A stretch of DNA of 64,000 bases from positions 9,126,779 to 9,190,778 of the forward strand of contig NC_030383.2 in the NCBI RefSeq assembly GCF_001625215.2, in the 5' to 3' direction. The notes beneath the pieces were generated by a model. The model did not search any database. It was not told where the DNA came from and worked only from the letters and a program-made list of their open reading frames with translations. A program made the position numbers and the translations under genes. Shown here piece after piece: positions 12,901-24,895 of this stretch. Each line of letters opens with the position of its first letter. Position 1 is the stretch's first letter. The DNA comes from Daucus carota subsp. sativus. Taxonomy: Eukaryota; Streptophyta; Magnoliopsida; Apiales; Apiaceae.

Positions 12901-15114
12901 TCGAGTACCCGTATTAGACATTCAACACTTGGACATGGATATGGACATTTGGACACTTATTTTAGGCCAAACACATGTAAAATTTCAACATTTGCCGGAT
13001 CCAACACTTGGACATGTATCCAAATTGGACACTTCCACCCGAGTCCCAAGTAATAAAGATTCATTGCACTGACAATACATAAATCACATTTGAAGCAAGA
13101 AGTATCACATCACAGCTTCTTCACAATGAATCCAATTTATTGTGCATCCTTCCACAAACTTGTGTGTTATTGATCATTTATCATAACCAACACCAAACCG
13201 ATCTTTGTTTGCAAAATGTTTTTCCTTGTCGACCAAATCCATGTTTTAAATATATATACAGACCCAAATACATTTAAGGAACCTATCAGTTTTCCGTATA
13301 TTGCAGATACTCTTTTTCGATTATATAGGCATAATAGACCGAAAAACATAAGAATAAACATGAAGCTTACCTTCCAAAACATACCAATAAAACTAACCAA
13401 AGTATTCCACTAACCCAATTTCCTTCCTTGTATAGAACCCAAACCTGCAAGAGGCATACAAGAGAGTATACAAATATTTATAATCAGTAATCTTTTTGTT
13501 ATGGTTAAATACTATCTTGCAAGTCAGATAAGTTCACATGTAGGCCAGGAAATTGGACTTTTTGTCTTGTTTTTACCCTCCATATTTTCTTGGGTAGTAA
13601 ATTTCCCTAGACATTATTTTTGTAGAAGATGTATCTATAGCTTGTCCAAGTACATATAAAACATATAATCACTTGACAAGATATAGTAACACATAAAAAC
13701 ACATGGCACTAAGATGAGCCAAATAGAAACTCAACACAGTGTTAAATTCAGGTTTTCTTTTTGTCTAAGTGTATATAGTCGATTCTCTTTACTAGTCAGA
13801 TTTCGTTTGTGGATCCATAATTGAATTTGAAGTTGTTTTGTCGTTATGTTCCTGGCTAAGGAGCTAAAGAACTTGGCTTTGGCTGCTGATAACACAGCGA
13901 CAAGTAGTGAGGTAGATTAGTATTTAGCAATGTACAGCCACTTGTATGCAACGCGAGGAGATGTACACGAAGAGTGCAGGGTGATAGGACTATGGTATTT
14001 TGCTATGTATGGAAAAAGGTAGGCAGACAGAAGAATAAGAGTTTAAATAATAGGAAAACAACTACAAATGCTGATCAGAGTAGGACAAACGGAAAGATGA
14101 CTAGTAATATCTAATGGGCTGGAAATGTGGCAATACTAATTATAGAAACAAGTGTCTGGATAGTGAATCAGCTGATAAAATAAGTAGAAATTTAAAAAAT
14201 GATAATCCGGCTTATATGTGAGTGATGTTGGATCTCCTGCAAAAATATATCACTAAAACAATTAAAAAATATTTTTAGGATTCCGAGATCATATTGAACA
14301 ACTGTTCTTCATAGTTGTGAGTGCTTCTTACTGATGGAGATCATCCGCAATATATAGACATTACTATATAACCTCTCCATCCCAAAAACATAACTCTCTA
14401 TTACACAATAAATATATATTAGTTACAATTGATATAATAATTACACAAATATGAACTTACAAATACAAATTAATTGTATTTAATTCCTTTAAGGTTGTTT
14501 GACAAGGGGTCACATTGCTGATTTACCATTCATCCTATAGGTTTTTTGGTGATAATGCAGGTGTGTGTACATTTTCTCGTTTTCCAACTTTTTCATGATA
14601 ATTGCCCAGAACATAAACATTACAAAATTTACAGGATTCAAATAATTGAAGTACGAATTAAAATTATACACTAGAAAATGGACCAATAGATTCGATAACA
14701 CAAAGAAACATACCCCAATAGCTACAATATTGATATAGAAATCGATCAAAGTGGCTGCCATCCATCTGCAACATCAAAAAAGATATTATTACATAACCAA
14801 ACCAACAACTTTTAAAATTTAGCATATAAAAACACAAGAAATCAAAGAATAACAATTTATCACAACATTAAAATATATTAGTTGATTACAACTACACATT
14901 AAGTATTCAATTAAATTTTCAGTCCAAAAGGAGAGAAAGAGAGAGGGGGGGGGGAGATGGAGAGAGAGAGAGAGAGAGAGTGTTACGGAGTGAGGAGGTC
15001 TTTGCGAAAAGGGAGGCCATCAATGGAGATGGTGTAAATGAGAGTCGCAAGCATCAAACATCCCAATGCAGAGAAGAATGATTTTAAAGATATTGCTAAC
15101 ACCGAGTTCGCCAT
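3998..15114 (-). CDS. DUF1475-like membrane protein with two internal repeats (8 exons)
   Basis: Exons on the minus strand: 15114-14987, 14765-14714, 13444-13371, 12737-12636, 11026-10886, 9146-9095, 8299-8226, 4097-3998. All junctions are GT..AG, and the 723 nt encode 240 residues. The protein is two copies of one module: a hydrophobic segment (FSALGCLMLATLIYT / FSVLGCIMLGTLLYT), then PFRK-LTPW, ATLIDFYIN, a tryptophan-rich membrane segment ending LLVCFGSITTC, and a DP-containing tail. Exons 1-4 encode repeat one and exons 5-8 repeat two, with matching phases and equal sizes for exons 2/6 (52 nt) and 3/7 (74 nt). I assign it from memory to the plant DUF1475 family, whose members are about this length and of unknown function. 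Several predicted membrane helices suggest an integral membrane protein. Intron 7 (4098-8225) is unusually long and carries transposon-like and foldback sequence. Confidence 0.85.
4254..4713. mobile_element. MITE with GGGGTGTATT terminal inverted repeats
   Basis: The left end GGGGTGTATTGGATTGGGAT is matched by an inverted right end (AATCCCAATCGAATACACCCC). The interior repeats a motif of the type GGTATTCAATTGGGATTTTA several times. No coding capacity. TAAGA occurs on both sides but not exactly abutting, so the target duplication is uncertain. It sits in intron 7 of the DUF1475-like gene. A related, more eroded sequence lies at about 52.8-53.7 kb. Confidence 0.7.
4977..5100. other. Possible hAT-like MITE end
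   Basis: The run GGCCCTGTTTAGTAAT resembles the ends of plant hAT-type MITEs, but I could not find a convincing partner end before the foldback begins. Confidence 0.2.
5120..7425. repeat. Giant inverted repeat (foldback) with exon-like blocks in both arms
   Basis: Two arms of about 1.1 kb are inverted around a centre near 6300, where CTTGAAGTAAAA meets TTTTACTTCAAG with almost no loop. Outer ends match near 5126 (GAGAATCTTAAC) and 7405 (GTTAAGATTCTC). The right arm holds blocks bounded by AG and GTAAG on the plus strand: 6444-6520, 6634-6744, 6818-6892 and one starting at 7169. The left arm holds the same blocks on the minus strand. Joined in order the first blocks are open in one frame (for example ATLGKKLKFN and WFDPKDAFALRED), so the arms look like an inverted duplicate of a spliced gene fragment. 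I do not recognise the gene. About 40 bases near the centre are present only on the left. The whole structure lies in intron 7 of the DUF1475-like gene. Confidence 0.85.
10270..10580. repeat. Tandem repeat, about 114-bp unit, intron 5
   Basis: The phrase GAACAAACTGATGTACTTGG followed by TAGAG-ATCCTT recurs at about 10321, 10435 and 10549, with a partial earlier unit from about 10270. Units differ by several substitutions, so the array is not recent. It lies in the intron between exons 5 and 6 of the DUF1475-like gene. Confidence 0.8.
11500..11990. repeat. Unclassified repeat-like segment in intron 4
   Basis: The phrase CCTCATACTAATG followed by A/GAGTTATC occurs at about 11520 and 11652, around a GGGC-rich stretch. 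It looks like dispersed repetitive DNA, possibly a small LTR derivative. Open frames here show no domain. Confidence 0.3.
12045..12165 (+). mobile_element. SINE-like 3' segment
   Basis: The run GGGTCTCACGGAAACAGCC, then a GGTAGAGG block, GTCTGCGTACATTTTACCCT and CAGACCCTGCT, ending in GGTTT repeats, resembles the conserved 3' part of widespread plant SINEs (Au-like). I did not identify pol III A and B boxes upstream, so it may be 5'-truncated. It lies in intron 4 of the DUF1475-like gene. Confidence 0.55.
14931..14981. repeat. GA microsatellite at a 5' splice site
   Basis: An impure (GA)n / poly-G tract ends only a few bases from the donor of exon 1 of the DUF1475-like gene (donor GT at 14986-14985). 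On the transcribed strand the intron therefore opens with a CU-rich run. Confidence 0.85.
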
Positions 15115-15309
15115 AGCTGACTAGGTGATTGCTTCTCTCCCGACAAGTTTCAAAAGTAAATGAGTAAGAGTATATACGTGCAAGTATCTGTACGTATCGA
15201 GAGATTGGCGCGTCTCCACGTCGTTACTCTTTCCTATTTGGGTCTATCGGTTACGTTTACTTTCCTTATGCTGGGCCTCTTTTCAAATTCCACGTTAAAT
15301 AGACGGATT
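15115..15309 (-). promoter_or_regulatory. Probable promoter of the DUF1475-like gene
   Basis: A compact stretch between the start codon and a GC-rich repeat. Minus strand TATATAC near 15170 is the only TATA-like run; the leader would be about 25-30 bases. No further element is evident. Confidence 0.3.
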
Positions 15310-15855
15310 TTAGTTAAACGATGGGATTTTTAATCCCCATCCCCACCCCACGGGGATTTAATATAATTCCGCCCCGTCCGTCCCGTCCCGTCACTATATA
15401 TAATATTACATTTATGATATTTACTTAAAAATTTAGTATTTTTTTCTTCAAAATTTAATAAAAATATACAAAACGTGTATATTAAAAGCAAAAAACTAAA
15501 TAATGCATGCATGTTAAATTAAAATAACAATATAATCATGCAATTTTTTATAATAATCGTTTTGCATATAAAAATATCAAAAGAGACATTAACTAACATA
15601 ATAAATATATTTATATAAAATATTATAAATATATTATATTAAATATAATTATTTATTTAAATTAAATATATGCGAGGCGGGGCGGGGAATCCCCGCGGGT
15701 ATTTAACAAATACCATACTTGCCCCATATTTTTGCGGGGCGATAAACTATTCCCCGTCACTACCCCATTCCCCATATTAGCCGGGCAGATCTACCCCATT
15801 CGGGGCGGGTTAGGGCTGGTTCCCCATTTCCCCACCCCATTTTTAACCCTAGTTG
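15310..15855. mobile_element. MITE-like element with GGGGA-rich ends
   Basis: Both ends carry C-rich, partly inverted sequence (AATCCCCATCCCCACCCCAC on the left, TTCCCCACCCCATTTTTAAC on the right), with internal CGGGGCGGGG-type runs and an AT-rich middle. Such GGGGATGGGG elements are common non-autonomous repeats in plants. No exact target duplication was seen. It sits about 200 bases upstream of the DUF1475-like start codon. Confidence 0.45.
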
Positions 15856-16012
15856 TATAGTTAGAAATCAAAATTTTTTTGTTGCTTTTTTTATTTTTAG
15901 ATATTTTGAGTTATAATATAAAAAAATTATATATATATCATTGGGAGGTTTGTAATGAAATATGTGACACTTTTCTGCAAAAATTGAAAATGTCTTTTTC
16001 AAAAAATTTAAA

Positions 16013-16225
16013 AATCCTTCATAGAATATATATTTACATATATTTTACATGATTTTATTACTCATATTTATTATATTTTGCATGGATATCTATTTAATAA
16101 TTTTTAATATTTTATTGTAATAAGCAAGAAGTTCCTAAACTTGGAAAGAATTGGGGGGGAAAACGTAATTTGGAGATGAATTATAAAGAAGTCTGGATTT
16201 ATTGAAGTGCTTGCACATATTCATT
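16013..16225 (+). repeat. Left arm of a long-inverted-repeat element
   Basis: This stretch (through TTTATTGTAATAAGCAAGAA and TTTGGAGATGAATTATAA) matches, in inverted orientation and with scattered differences, about 38065-38282. The arms flank the whole nest of transposons and look like the terminal repeats of an old DNA element. The ends are approximate. Confidence 0.65.
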
Positions 16226-16231
16226 ATATTC

Positions 16232-16423
16232 TAGAAGTCAGAATTGCGTGTTTTAACAATCACGTGAAGATGACAGAATTATCTTTCATTCTAATGTGGC
16301 TCACATATCAAAATCTGACAAAATCATTAGAAGTCAGAATTGCGTGTTTTAACAGTCACGTGAAGATGACAGAATTATCTTTCATTCTAATGTGGCTCAC
16401 ATATCAAAATCTGACAAAATTAT
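16232..16423 (+). repeat. 96-bp tandem duplication
   Basis: A unit beginning TAGAAGTCAGAATTGCGTG occurs twice head-to-tail (16232-16327 and 16328-16423) with one visible substitution. The unit is 32 codons long, so an open frame runs through both copies, but nothing else suggests coding. Confidence 0.85.
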
Positions 16424-16629
16424 CCGATAAAATATGAGATTTTTATATCATGACATGCTTACTTATTGAATGCGGTTTGATTGTTATTTCATGTTATTTT
16501 TGTCTATCTGGACATTGTGTACACACTTGAATTGTTCTATATATATATATATCAGTGATACGTGAAGTGAGAGTACTTTTAAAGTTTAGACTATTGTATG
16601 ATTGATGTGTATAATTAATTTATGGAGCA

Positions 16630-16942
16630 CTCTCTCCGTCCCAATGAATTGTATACAGTTTTCTTTTTGGGACGTCCCACCAGTTGTATACATTCCAAAA
16701 GTAGTAAACTTTTATAATATAAAATATCATTACATCAACTACATTCTTCCACCATCTCTATTCTATAATAATATAAACACTATTTCACCCAATACTTTCC
16801 TCCACTATCTCAAATCTATTATTAAAATATAAATGGGTCCCACCACTATACTCACTTTTCATCCAACTTTACTCATTTCTTACACAATTTCTTGGTCTCC
16901 GTGTACCAACTATTTGTATACAAATGGCTGGGATGGAGGGAG
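16630..16942. mobile_element. Stowaway-type MITE
   Basis: The left end CTCTCTCCGTCCCAATGAAT and the inverted right end GGGATGGAGGGAG are the Stowaway (Tc1/mariner-derived) signature with minor decay. TA follows the right end; the left flank reads CA, so one copy of the target duplication has mutated. Length is about 313 bp, with no coding capacity. Confidence 0.8.
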
Positions 16943-17271
16943 TATTATCATATGTTTCATTCGTAGAGAGTTGATGGTTGCAATATCAGAATGAAAGATA
17001 ATCTTAGGGGTGAACATTCGGTCGGTCCGGTCCAACCGAATAGATCGAGAATCGAAGTTTTAATTTTTTTGGACCGAACCGGACTAAAGTTTTATAATGG
17101 ACCGAATCGGACCGAAAGAACCGAAATTATTTTAAAAATAAAAAATTATATTATAAATAAAATTAAAATTCATTTTTTATTTTAAAATTTTCATATTAAT
17201 TAATCACCCCCAATTCATTGAAGATAGATATAATTAAATTTACAAATTAGATATTATACTTATAACATATA

Positions 17272-20200
17272 TGTGGCACCCTCCAAACCCGGGTCAGAAG
17301 TTTGGGGTCCACACCTTAACATAAACCTGTAATTAATGATATAATATATACAGTGACCCTTAACTGTCCATGGATCGCAACAGGTTAAAGTATAAAACAA
17401 GCCACAACACAACTTTAATTATTACAAACCCAAATCCCAAATTATAAATTCAATTCTTACAAGCTTACACAATATTCGTATCTGGAACTCAAACTAATAC
17501 ATATATAAACACCAAGTGCTGCCGATAGCTCTATCCATCTCTCAGCCTGGAATCCTGGCCTTACCACTAGCCTGAGGGTCATCGCTACCAACCTTCTCTG
17601 CTTTCACTGGAAAGAATATAGAGTTTCGCAAGAGTGAGCTAACAAGCTCAGCAAGTATAACAATATCCATTTAAACATTTATCAAAAGATGATGGAAATC
17701 AGTATTTAAGAGAATCAATCTCAATATCAAAGTTTCTTTTTAGATTTTCAATTAGAATTGGATATTAAATTTTTATTTTTAAAAACCAAAGGTTAGGCTG
17801 CTGATCAGTCAGACACTAACCCCGAGCAGGCCCCGCCATGCTCGTTTACTGGATCCAAGGCACACATTGGCCTAAAGCGACCACTCATCTGGTCTGACCA
17901 TTCATTTGGTCCATTTCAGAAAAAAACTATCCAATTCTATTAGGAATCAGGATAAGCAGCAACATATTTCAATAAACAGAATCAATAATAACATGATGAA
18001 ATTTTGAAGCAGAAACAGAATGCAATTCAGGAGCATCTTCAAAATATTCCAAAATAAGAATCAGGAATAATTCCACGAGTCAATGGATCAGATATAGCAT
18101 ATCTGGATTTCAGGTATCACAATAGTCGTGGTTTGTATGAAATAAGGTTTCTAGTTTAATGAAAGGATTCACATGTCAAAGGGTGTTTTCAAATTCAAAG
18201 AAATTGGGATGCTGAAAAGGAATAAAAATTGTAGGGTGTATGGTATTTCAGATAGAATTGACTTCCAGTCAATTGGTTGGGATATCAAGGGTGTGCCAAA
18301 ACATTGGAATGGGGTTTATATGGTATTTATTCAAAAATCCCAAGGTTTGAAGGTTTACAATTGAATAAGGTTTCAAAATAGTTATCAAAGAATCAAATTA
18401 ATGGTTCAAGTCTCAATGAATGAATAGTTCAAGTGGTAGTTAAGGAATCTGGTTGATGATTCAAGAATCAATGAGTCAAACAATTCATAATATGGCTCGA
18501 TAGGTGTCAGAAGTGAATTAGAACGCTCACAAAGCAATCACATCAGGGATCATATCTATATAATTGAAGGAAAGTATCAAGAAAACTTGCCTTATACTGA
18601 CGATTTCAAATTTCAATCGCTCCTGCTCGATATACTATTCTATATCCACTTGCTTTCCCCCTTTATTACGCCTCGCTTCTCTGCTAATCATCACAACTAA
18701 TTATCAATATGTGATCTCATACTATTCTCATCATCCTTTACTCGAAACAAGTTTCTATCTACCCTTCGTTTTACCCAAATTCGATTTACGGATCAAAAGA
18801 TATGTCAAAAACAATTTTATATCAATCACGTAAACACATAACATATCAATCAAATAGCACATAGCACGTATCACATAAAATATTTAATAAAATATATTTT
18901 TCAAAAGAAGTTTGAAGTCAAACGGATTTTTCTGGTATTTATTATGAATTTTTAAACATTTTTCAGAATTAAAACGGGTCAAAGAATCATTTTATAAATA
19001 AATAATCCATTACTGGATACTTGAAATCAAGTCCGAAATCATTTGAAATCAATTAACGAGCTTCAATCATATTTTGGAATAATATTTTAAAGCTCGAAAC
19101 TATTTTTCAGAATTTTAAAATCATTTAAAAATATTTAAAATAATTAAATCCAATTAATAAATCAATTAAAATCAATTAATAATTAATTAAAACAATTAAT
19201 CAATTAATAATTAAATTAATTGACTAATTATAATAATTAATTACTAATTAAAATTAATTAATAAATTAAATCAGATTTATTTTTGAATTAATAAATAATT
19301 AAAAACAATTTTTGAAATTAAAATAAATGATTTTCGAAATTAAATTTAAATCAAAAATCATTTTTTTAAAACTTTTTAAAAATCCAGGGTTTGAATTGCA
19401 AGTTTTGAAAACTACAGGGTTTGATTTGCAACTTTGGAAACTTCAGGGGTCTAAATGTCAAAAATGAAACTTGGGTGGCTAAACTTCACCACCTCCAAAA
19501 GTCCAGGGGCCAAACTGCAATTTTGCAGCCGCCGCCCCTGGCTTCGCCGGAGGTGGCGATTCCGGCCACCAATAGCCTCCAAATGGTGCAGATATGGAGT
19601 ATCAAGCCTCCCCAACTCATCCATACAATCAATTTCACCAGAAACGGCCGGAATCGACCGTAATCGATCGAAGAAACTCGCCGTCGCCGGCGAGTTTTCT
19701 TTGAATCGATTCGTTCGATTCACGAACCTCAGCTAAGATTTGAAGCTATGTACACGTTCCTGAGATCACAACCAACATGATGGTATCATCCAATTTCACT
19801 TCTACCTCCTAGATTAAATAACCCTAATTTCCAATTGAAAACATTCATCGCGCACATAAACCCTAATTCCTAATTTCGAAGATTAAACCTCAAATTGAAC
19901 ACGTTATTGAACTCCAAATCAAGCATATGATATACCAAAATGATCAGGAGAAGATTATCTACAACATACAATCATCAAATCACACAAACAACTTCAAAAT
20001 CAAAAATCCCTAATTTGAGCTTATTTACTTCGAATTTAAAACTCAAAATCCAAACCCACCTGATGTTGCTGCACTGATTTTGATGCTAGATTATGACTCT
20101 ACTTGTTAAAACCTTCAATTTGAGTCCTTGAACGCCAAAATCCGAGTCCGATAACGCGTCCAAATCCTCGTTTGAATCTCAAGAACACGAAGAACTCTCT

Positions 20201-20939
20201 CGGGAATTTCTCGGTTTTAACTGGTTTTATGATTTTCGTAATGAAATAAAGTACGGTTAAGGATATTTATACTTATGAATAATTAGTACCCCTTTGGATC
20301 ATATATGGCATGAAAATACAATGTTTAATAGCTTTATACTAATAAAACGGGTCCAATCGGTACCGGTTTTCGAGATAATCATCAAAACGGCGCTTTTAAT
20401 CCGTCATTAATATGCGGGTCCCACCGTCATTATGACAAGATAAGGATAAGTATAAAATATCTAGTTTCACGTTTATCGATACAACCGGATAATTATCGAA
20501 TACCGAAAGATTCCGCCGGACCGGCTCCGGCACAAACCGTACTCCGGATCGAAGAAGTCAAAACATGAAAAGTGTCCGGAATGGTCAAATTAAGCTAAAG
20601 GTGAATTTTGTTGAAATTTTCGGGAAGTAAAATCTCGGTACCGTTGTAGGTTGACGGTTTTCGGAAAAATCAAAATAATTAATAATTAATTAAAATATAC
20701 ATAATTAAATTCATAAATCAAATATAAAATCATACGACAATACATAAATCGATATGAACATATCTAAATAAACTATATTTTGTACTGAACATATAAAAAT
20801 TGATATTCCTCAAATTTAATTAAGAATACATAACTAAATTAATAGAACAGGAACCAATTAATTCACAGAAATTCATATAAAATTCATATAATATTCATTA
20901 ATCATTCAAATAATTACACGGATAATCCCAGATGTTACA
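17272..20939 (-). repeat. 3' LTR of the outer chromovirus
   Basis: 3668 bp, the same length as the copy at 34133-37800 and nearly identical to it. On the minus strand it begins TGTAACATCTGGG and ends GTGCCACA. Small open frames inside occur in both LTRs and are not genes. The AT-rich middle (about 19140-19330) is low complexity. Confidence 0.95.
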
Positions 20940-20954
20940 TCCTTCCCCCCTTAA
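20940..20954 (-). other. Polypurine tract of the outer element
   Basis: On the minus strand TTAAGGGGGGAAGGA directly abuts the 3' LTR, as expected for the plus-strand primer. Confidence 0.85.
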
Positions 20955-23900
20955 AAGGATTCTGTCCTCAGAATCGCTTAGGTAAACAAATGAGGGTACT
21001 TTTCACGCATATCACTTTCTAATTCCCAGGTCGACTCTTCAACCTTCGGGTTTCTCCACAATACTCTTACTAAATTAACTACTTTGTTTCTTAACACCTT
21101 CTCTCTTCTATCTAGGATTTCCACTGGCCTTTCTACATATGATAAATCTGCCTCGAGTTCTACCGGCTCATATTCTATCACATGTTTCGAATCTGGATTA
21201 TACTTCTTAAGCATCGATACATGAAAGACGTTATGGATGTGCTCCATGTGCGGGGGTAACGCCAATTCGTACGCTACTTTGCCTACACGTCTCAAGATTT
21301 CAAATGGCCCCACGTATCGGGGACTCAGCTTGCCTTTCTTTCCGAATCTAGATAGTCCTTTCCAGGGTGACACCTTTAGTAATACTGCTTCTCCATCTTC
21401 AAATTCTACGTTCTTCCGGAATTGATCTGCATAATTTCGTTGACGACTCTGTGCTGCAATTAGTCGTTTCTGAATAATTTCAACGACTTCCTTTGTTTGC
21501 TGTACTAATTCCGGTCCCAATACCTTGCGTTCTCCGACTTCATCCCAATATACTGGTGATCGACATTTACGTCCGTAAAGAGCTTCATAAGGAGGCATCC
21601 CAATACTTGCGTGATAACTATTATTGTATGCAAATTCCACTAAAGGTAGATGCTCGTCCCAATTGCCTTTGAAATCGATTGCACAAACACGTAGCATGTC
21701 CTCGATCGTCTGAATAGTTCTCTCACTTTGGCCGTCTGTTTGTGGATGATATGCCGTACTCATATTCAATCTAGTGCCCAAGCATTCCTGAAAACTTTTC
21801 CAAAATTTCGAATTAAATCGTGGATCTCTATCTGATACAATGGATACGGGAACTCCATGACGAACTACAATCTCTTTCAAATACATATGAACTAGTTTAT
21901 CCAAAGAGAATCTCTCATTAATCGGAAGAAAATGCGCTGACTTGGTTAGTCTATCCACTATAACCCAAATGGCATCATGGTTTGCTTTAGTCCTTGGTAA
22001 TCCTACAATAAAATCCATAGCAATATGTTCCCACTTCCACTCTGGAATCTCTAAAGGTTGCAATAATCCACTTGGTCTTTGGTGTTCTGCTTTTACTCTT
22101 TGGCACGTATAGCATTTACTCACCCATTCTGCAATCTCTCTTTTCATATCTGGCCACCAATAGTTCTCCTTTAAATCTCTATACATCTTAGTACTGCCTG
22201 GATGAATTGAATACTTAGAATTGTGTGCTTCCTGCAAAATATCATTCTTTAACTCTGTTACCGGTGGAATCCATATCCTGGAAGAAAATCTAAGAATCCC
22301 TTGATCATCTTTCTGTGTACATAACTCTTCTCCTACTAACTTGTTTACATCCTGATCCATTACTTCTTCTTGACACTTCTTAATCTTTTCTAATAGCTCT
22401 GGTTGGAAGGTCATAGTATACAATGCTATCTTTGATGGTTCATGACTTCTTACCTCGATTTCCAACTTTTGGAACTCTTTATATAATTCCTCTGGCACAG
22501 TCAATATGTTTAACCTCTCCTTTCTACTTAAAGCATCCGCGACAACGTTGGCTTTTCCTGGATGATACTTAATCGTACAATCATAATCCTTAATCAACTC
22601 TAGCCATCTCCTTTGTCTCATGTTAAGCTCCTTCTGGGTAAAGATGTACTTCAAGCTCTTATGATCTGTATAAATCTCACATCTTTCTCCATACAGATAG
22701 TGTCTCCATATTTTTAATGCAAATACAATAGCTGCTAATTCCAGGTCATGAGTGGGGTACTTCTGTTCATGAGGTTTAAGTTGTCTCGACGCATACGCAA
22801 TAACTTTATCATGCTGCATCAATACACATCCTAATCCTTTATAAGAGGCATCACTATAAATCACAAAATTCCCTTGATCATCTGGAAGGGACAATACTGG
22901 TGCTGACACTAATCTTTTCTTTAACTCCTGAAAACTTTCCTCACACTTCTCATTCCATATGAACTTCTCATTCTTTCTAGTTAACTTGGTCAGTGGGGTT
23001 GCAATTCTTGAGAAATCCTGCACAAACCTTCTATAATAACCTGCTAACCCCAAGAAACTTCTGATCTCTGTGGGGGTCTTTGGTCTTTCCCAATTCATTA
23101 TAGCTTCAATCTTTGCTGGATCTACCTTGATTCCATCACGACTCACTATGTGTCCTAGAAATTGAACTTCTTGTAACCAAAATTCACATTTAGAAAACTT
23201 TGCATACAATTTCTCCTTTCTTAATATCTCTAAAGCTGTTCTCAAATGTTCTGCATGCTCCTCAGCTGTCTTAGAATATATCAGAATATCATCTATAAAA
23301 ACAATCACAAACTTGTCCAAATACTTCTTAAAGACTCTATTCATTAAATCCATAAAAGCTGCTGGTGCATTCGTTAATCCAAAAGCCATTACTAAAAATT
23401 CATAATGACCGTACCTTGTTCTAAAAGCTGTCTTAGGTATATCCTCAGATTTGATTTTGAGCTGATGGTATCCCGACCTAAGGTCAATCTTAGAAAAATA
23501 CTCTGCTCCTTTCAACTGGTCAAACAAGTCGTCAATACGGGGTAAAGGATATTTATTCTTGATAGTAAGCTTATTAAGCTCTCTGTAATCTATGCATAAC
23601 CTCATACTTCCATCTTTCTTCTTTACAAACAACACTGGTGCTCCCCATGGGGATACACTAGGTCTAATCACTCCTTTCTCCAATAACTCTTGTAATTGTT
23701 TTGCCAATTCTTTCATCTCTACTGGTGCCATCCTATACGGGGCTTTGGATATTGGCTCCGTTCCAGGTGCTAAGTCAATTGCAAATTCTATCTCTCTATC
23801 TGGGGGAAGTCCTGGTAACTCATCCGGAAACACATCTGGAAATTCATTCACTACAGGAATATTTTCAAGCTTTACTGGTTCCTGACTTTTATCAATTACA

Positions 23901-24890
23901 TAAGCAATATATGCTTCGCATCCTTGTCGTAACATCCTCTTGGCTTGGATCATGGTTAAAAACTTTTTTACTTGCTTTTGTCCTCTAAACGTTATTACCT
24001 CTTCGTCTGGTGTCATTAATATTACTTTCTTATTTTTACAATCTATCTGCGCACTATGTTTAGACAACCAATCCATCCCTAGGATTACATCAAACTCCCC
24101 CAACTTGAAAGGTATCAAGTCGGCACAAAACTTATTTCCTAAAATCTCAATTTCACAATCAGGGCAAACTCGATTAACAGAAATACGATCCTGATTAGCT
24201 AGTTCTACATTCATAACCTCATTCAACAATTCAACCGGACAATTCAACTTATCAACAAAAGCTTGAGAAATAAATGATCTAGTGGCTCCCGAATCAATTA
24301 ACACCTTGGCATTTATAGAATTTACATTAAGCGTACCTGTCACCACATCGGCATCCTGAATAGCATCCTTCATTGACATATCAAAGACTCTTGCCCTAGG
24401 AGGTTCATTCACTTCTGGAACAGTTCCCATGATTCTAAGTGCATTGCTAACAGGGGCTGGTGTCTTGCAGTCCTTAGCCATATGTCCTGGCTTTCCACAT
24501 TTAAAACATGTATATCCTATGGCTGGAGTCTTACTTGTTGAGCCTCTATTGGTCTGATCCTTTATTGCTGGCTGGTTCTGACATTCTCTAGAGTAGTGTC
24601 CTTTCTGGTTGCATTTAAAACATACCACATTCAGTTTGTTACATACTCCTCCATGTCTCTTGCCACACGTTTGACATTCTGGCATTGAAGACCTTTGCTG
24701 ATTGGCCTGACTTCCCGTAAGAAAACGTCCTCCTTGTCCACCACTGCCTATTCTCTTAAAATTAAGATTTCCTCCTGCTTGAAACTTCCCTTTCTTCTGG
24801 AATCTCCCTTGATGAGAGGATCCTCCTCTATTGTCTGGCTTTCTCTTCTTATCCTCTTTAGACTTCTGAAACAACTCATTCTCAGCCTCC

Positions 24891-24895
24891 GCAAT
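24891..24895. repeat. Target site duplication GCAAT (left)
   Basis: GCAAT precedes the inner 5' LTR here and follows its 3' LTR at 32136-32140. It is part of the outer gag reading frame. Confidence 0.92.

Noticed and set aside
18173..19736. Small ORFs repeated exactly at 35034-36597
   Set aside because: They lie inside the two LTR copies of the outer chromovirus, overlap each other on both strands and show no domain. The duplication is that of the LTRs.
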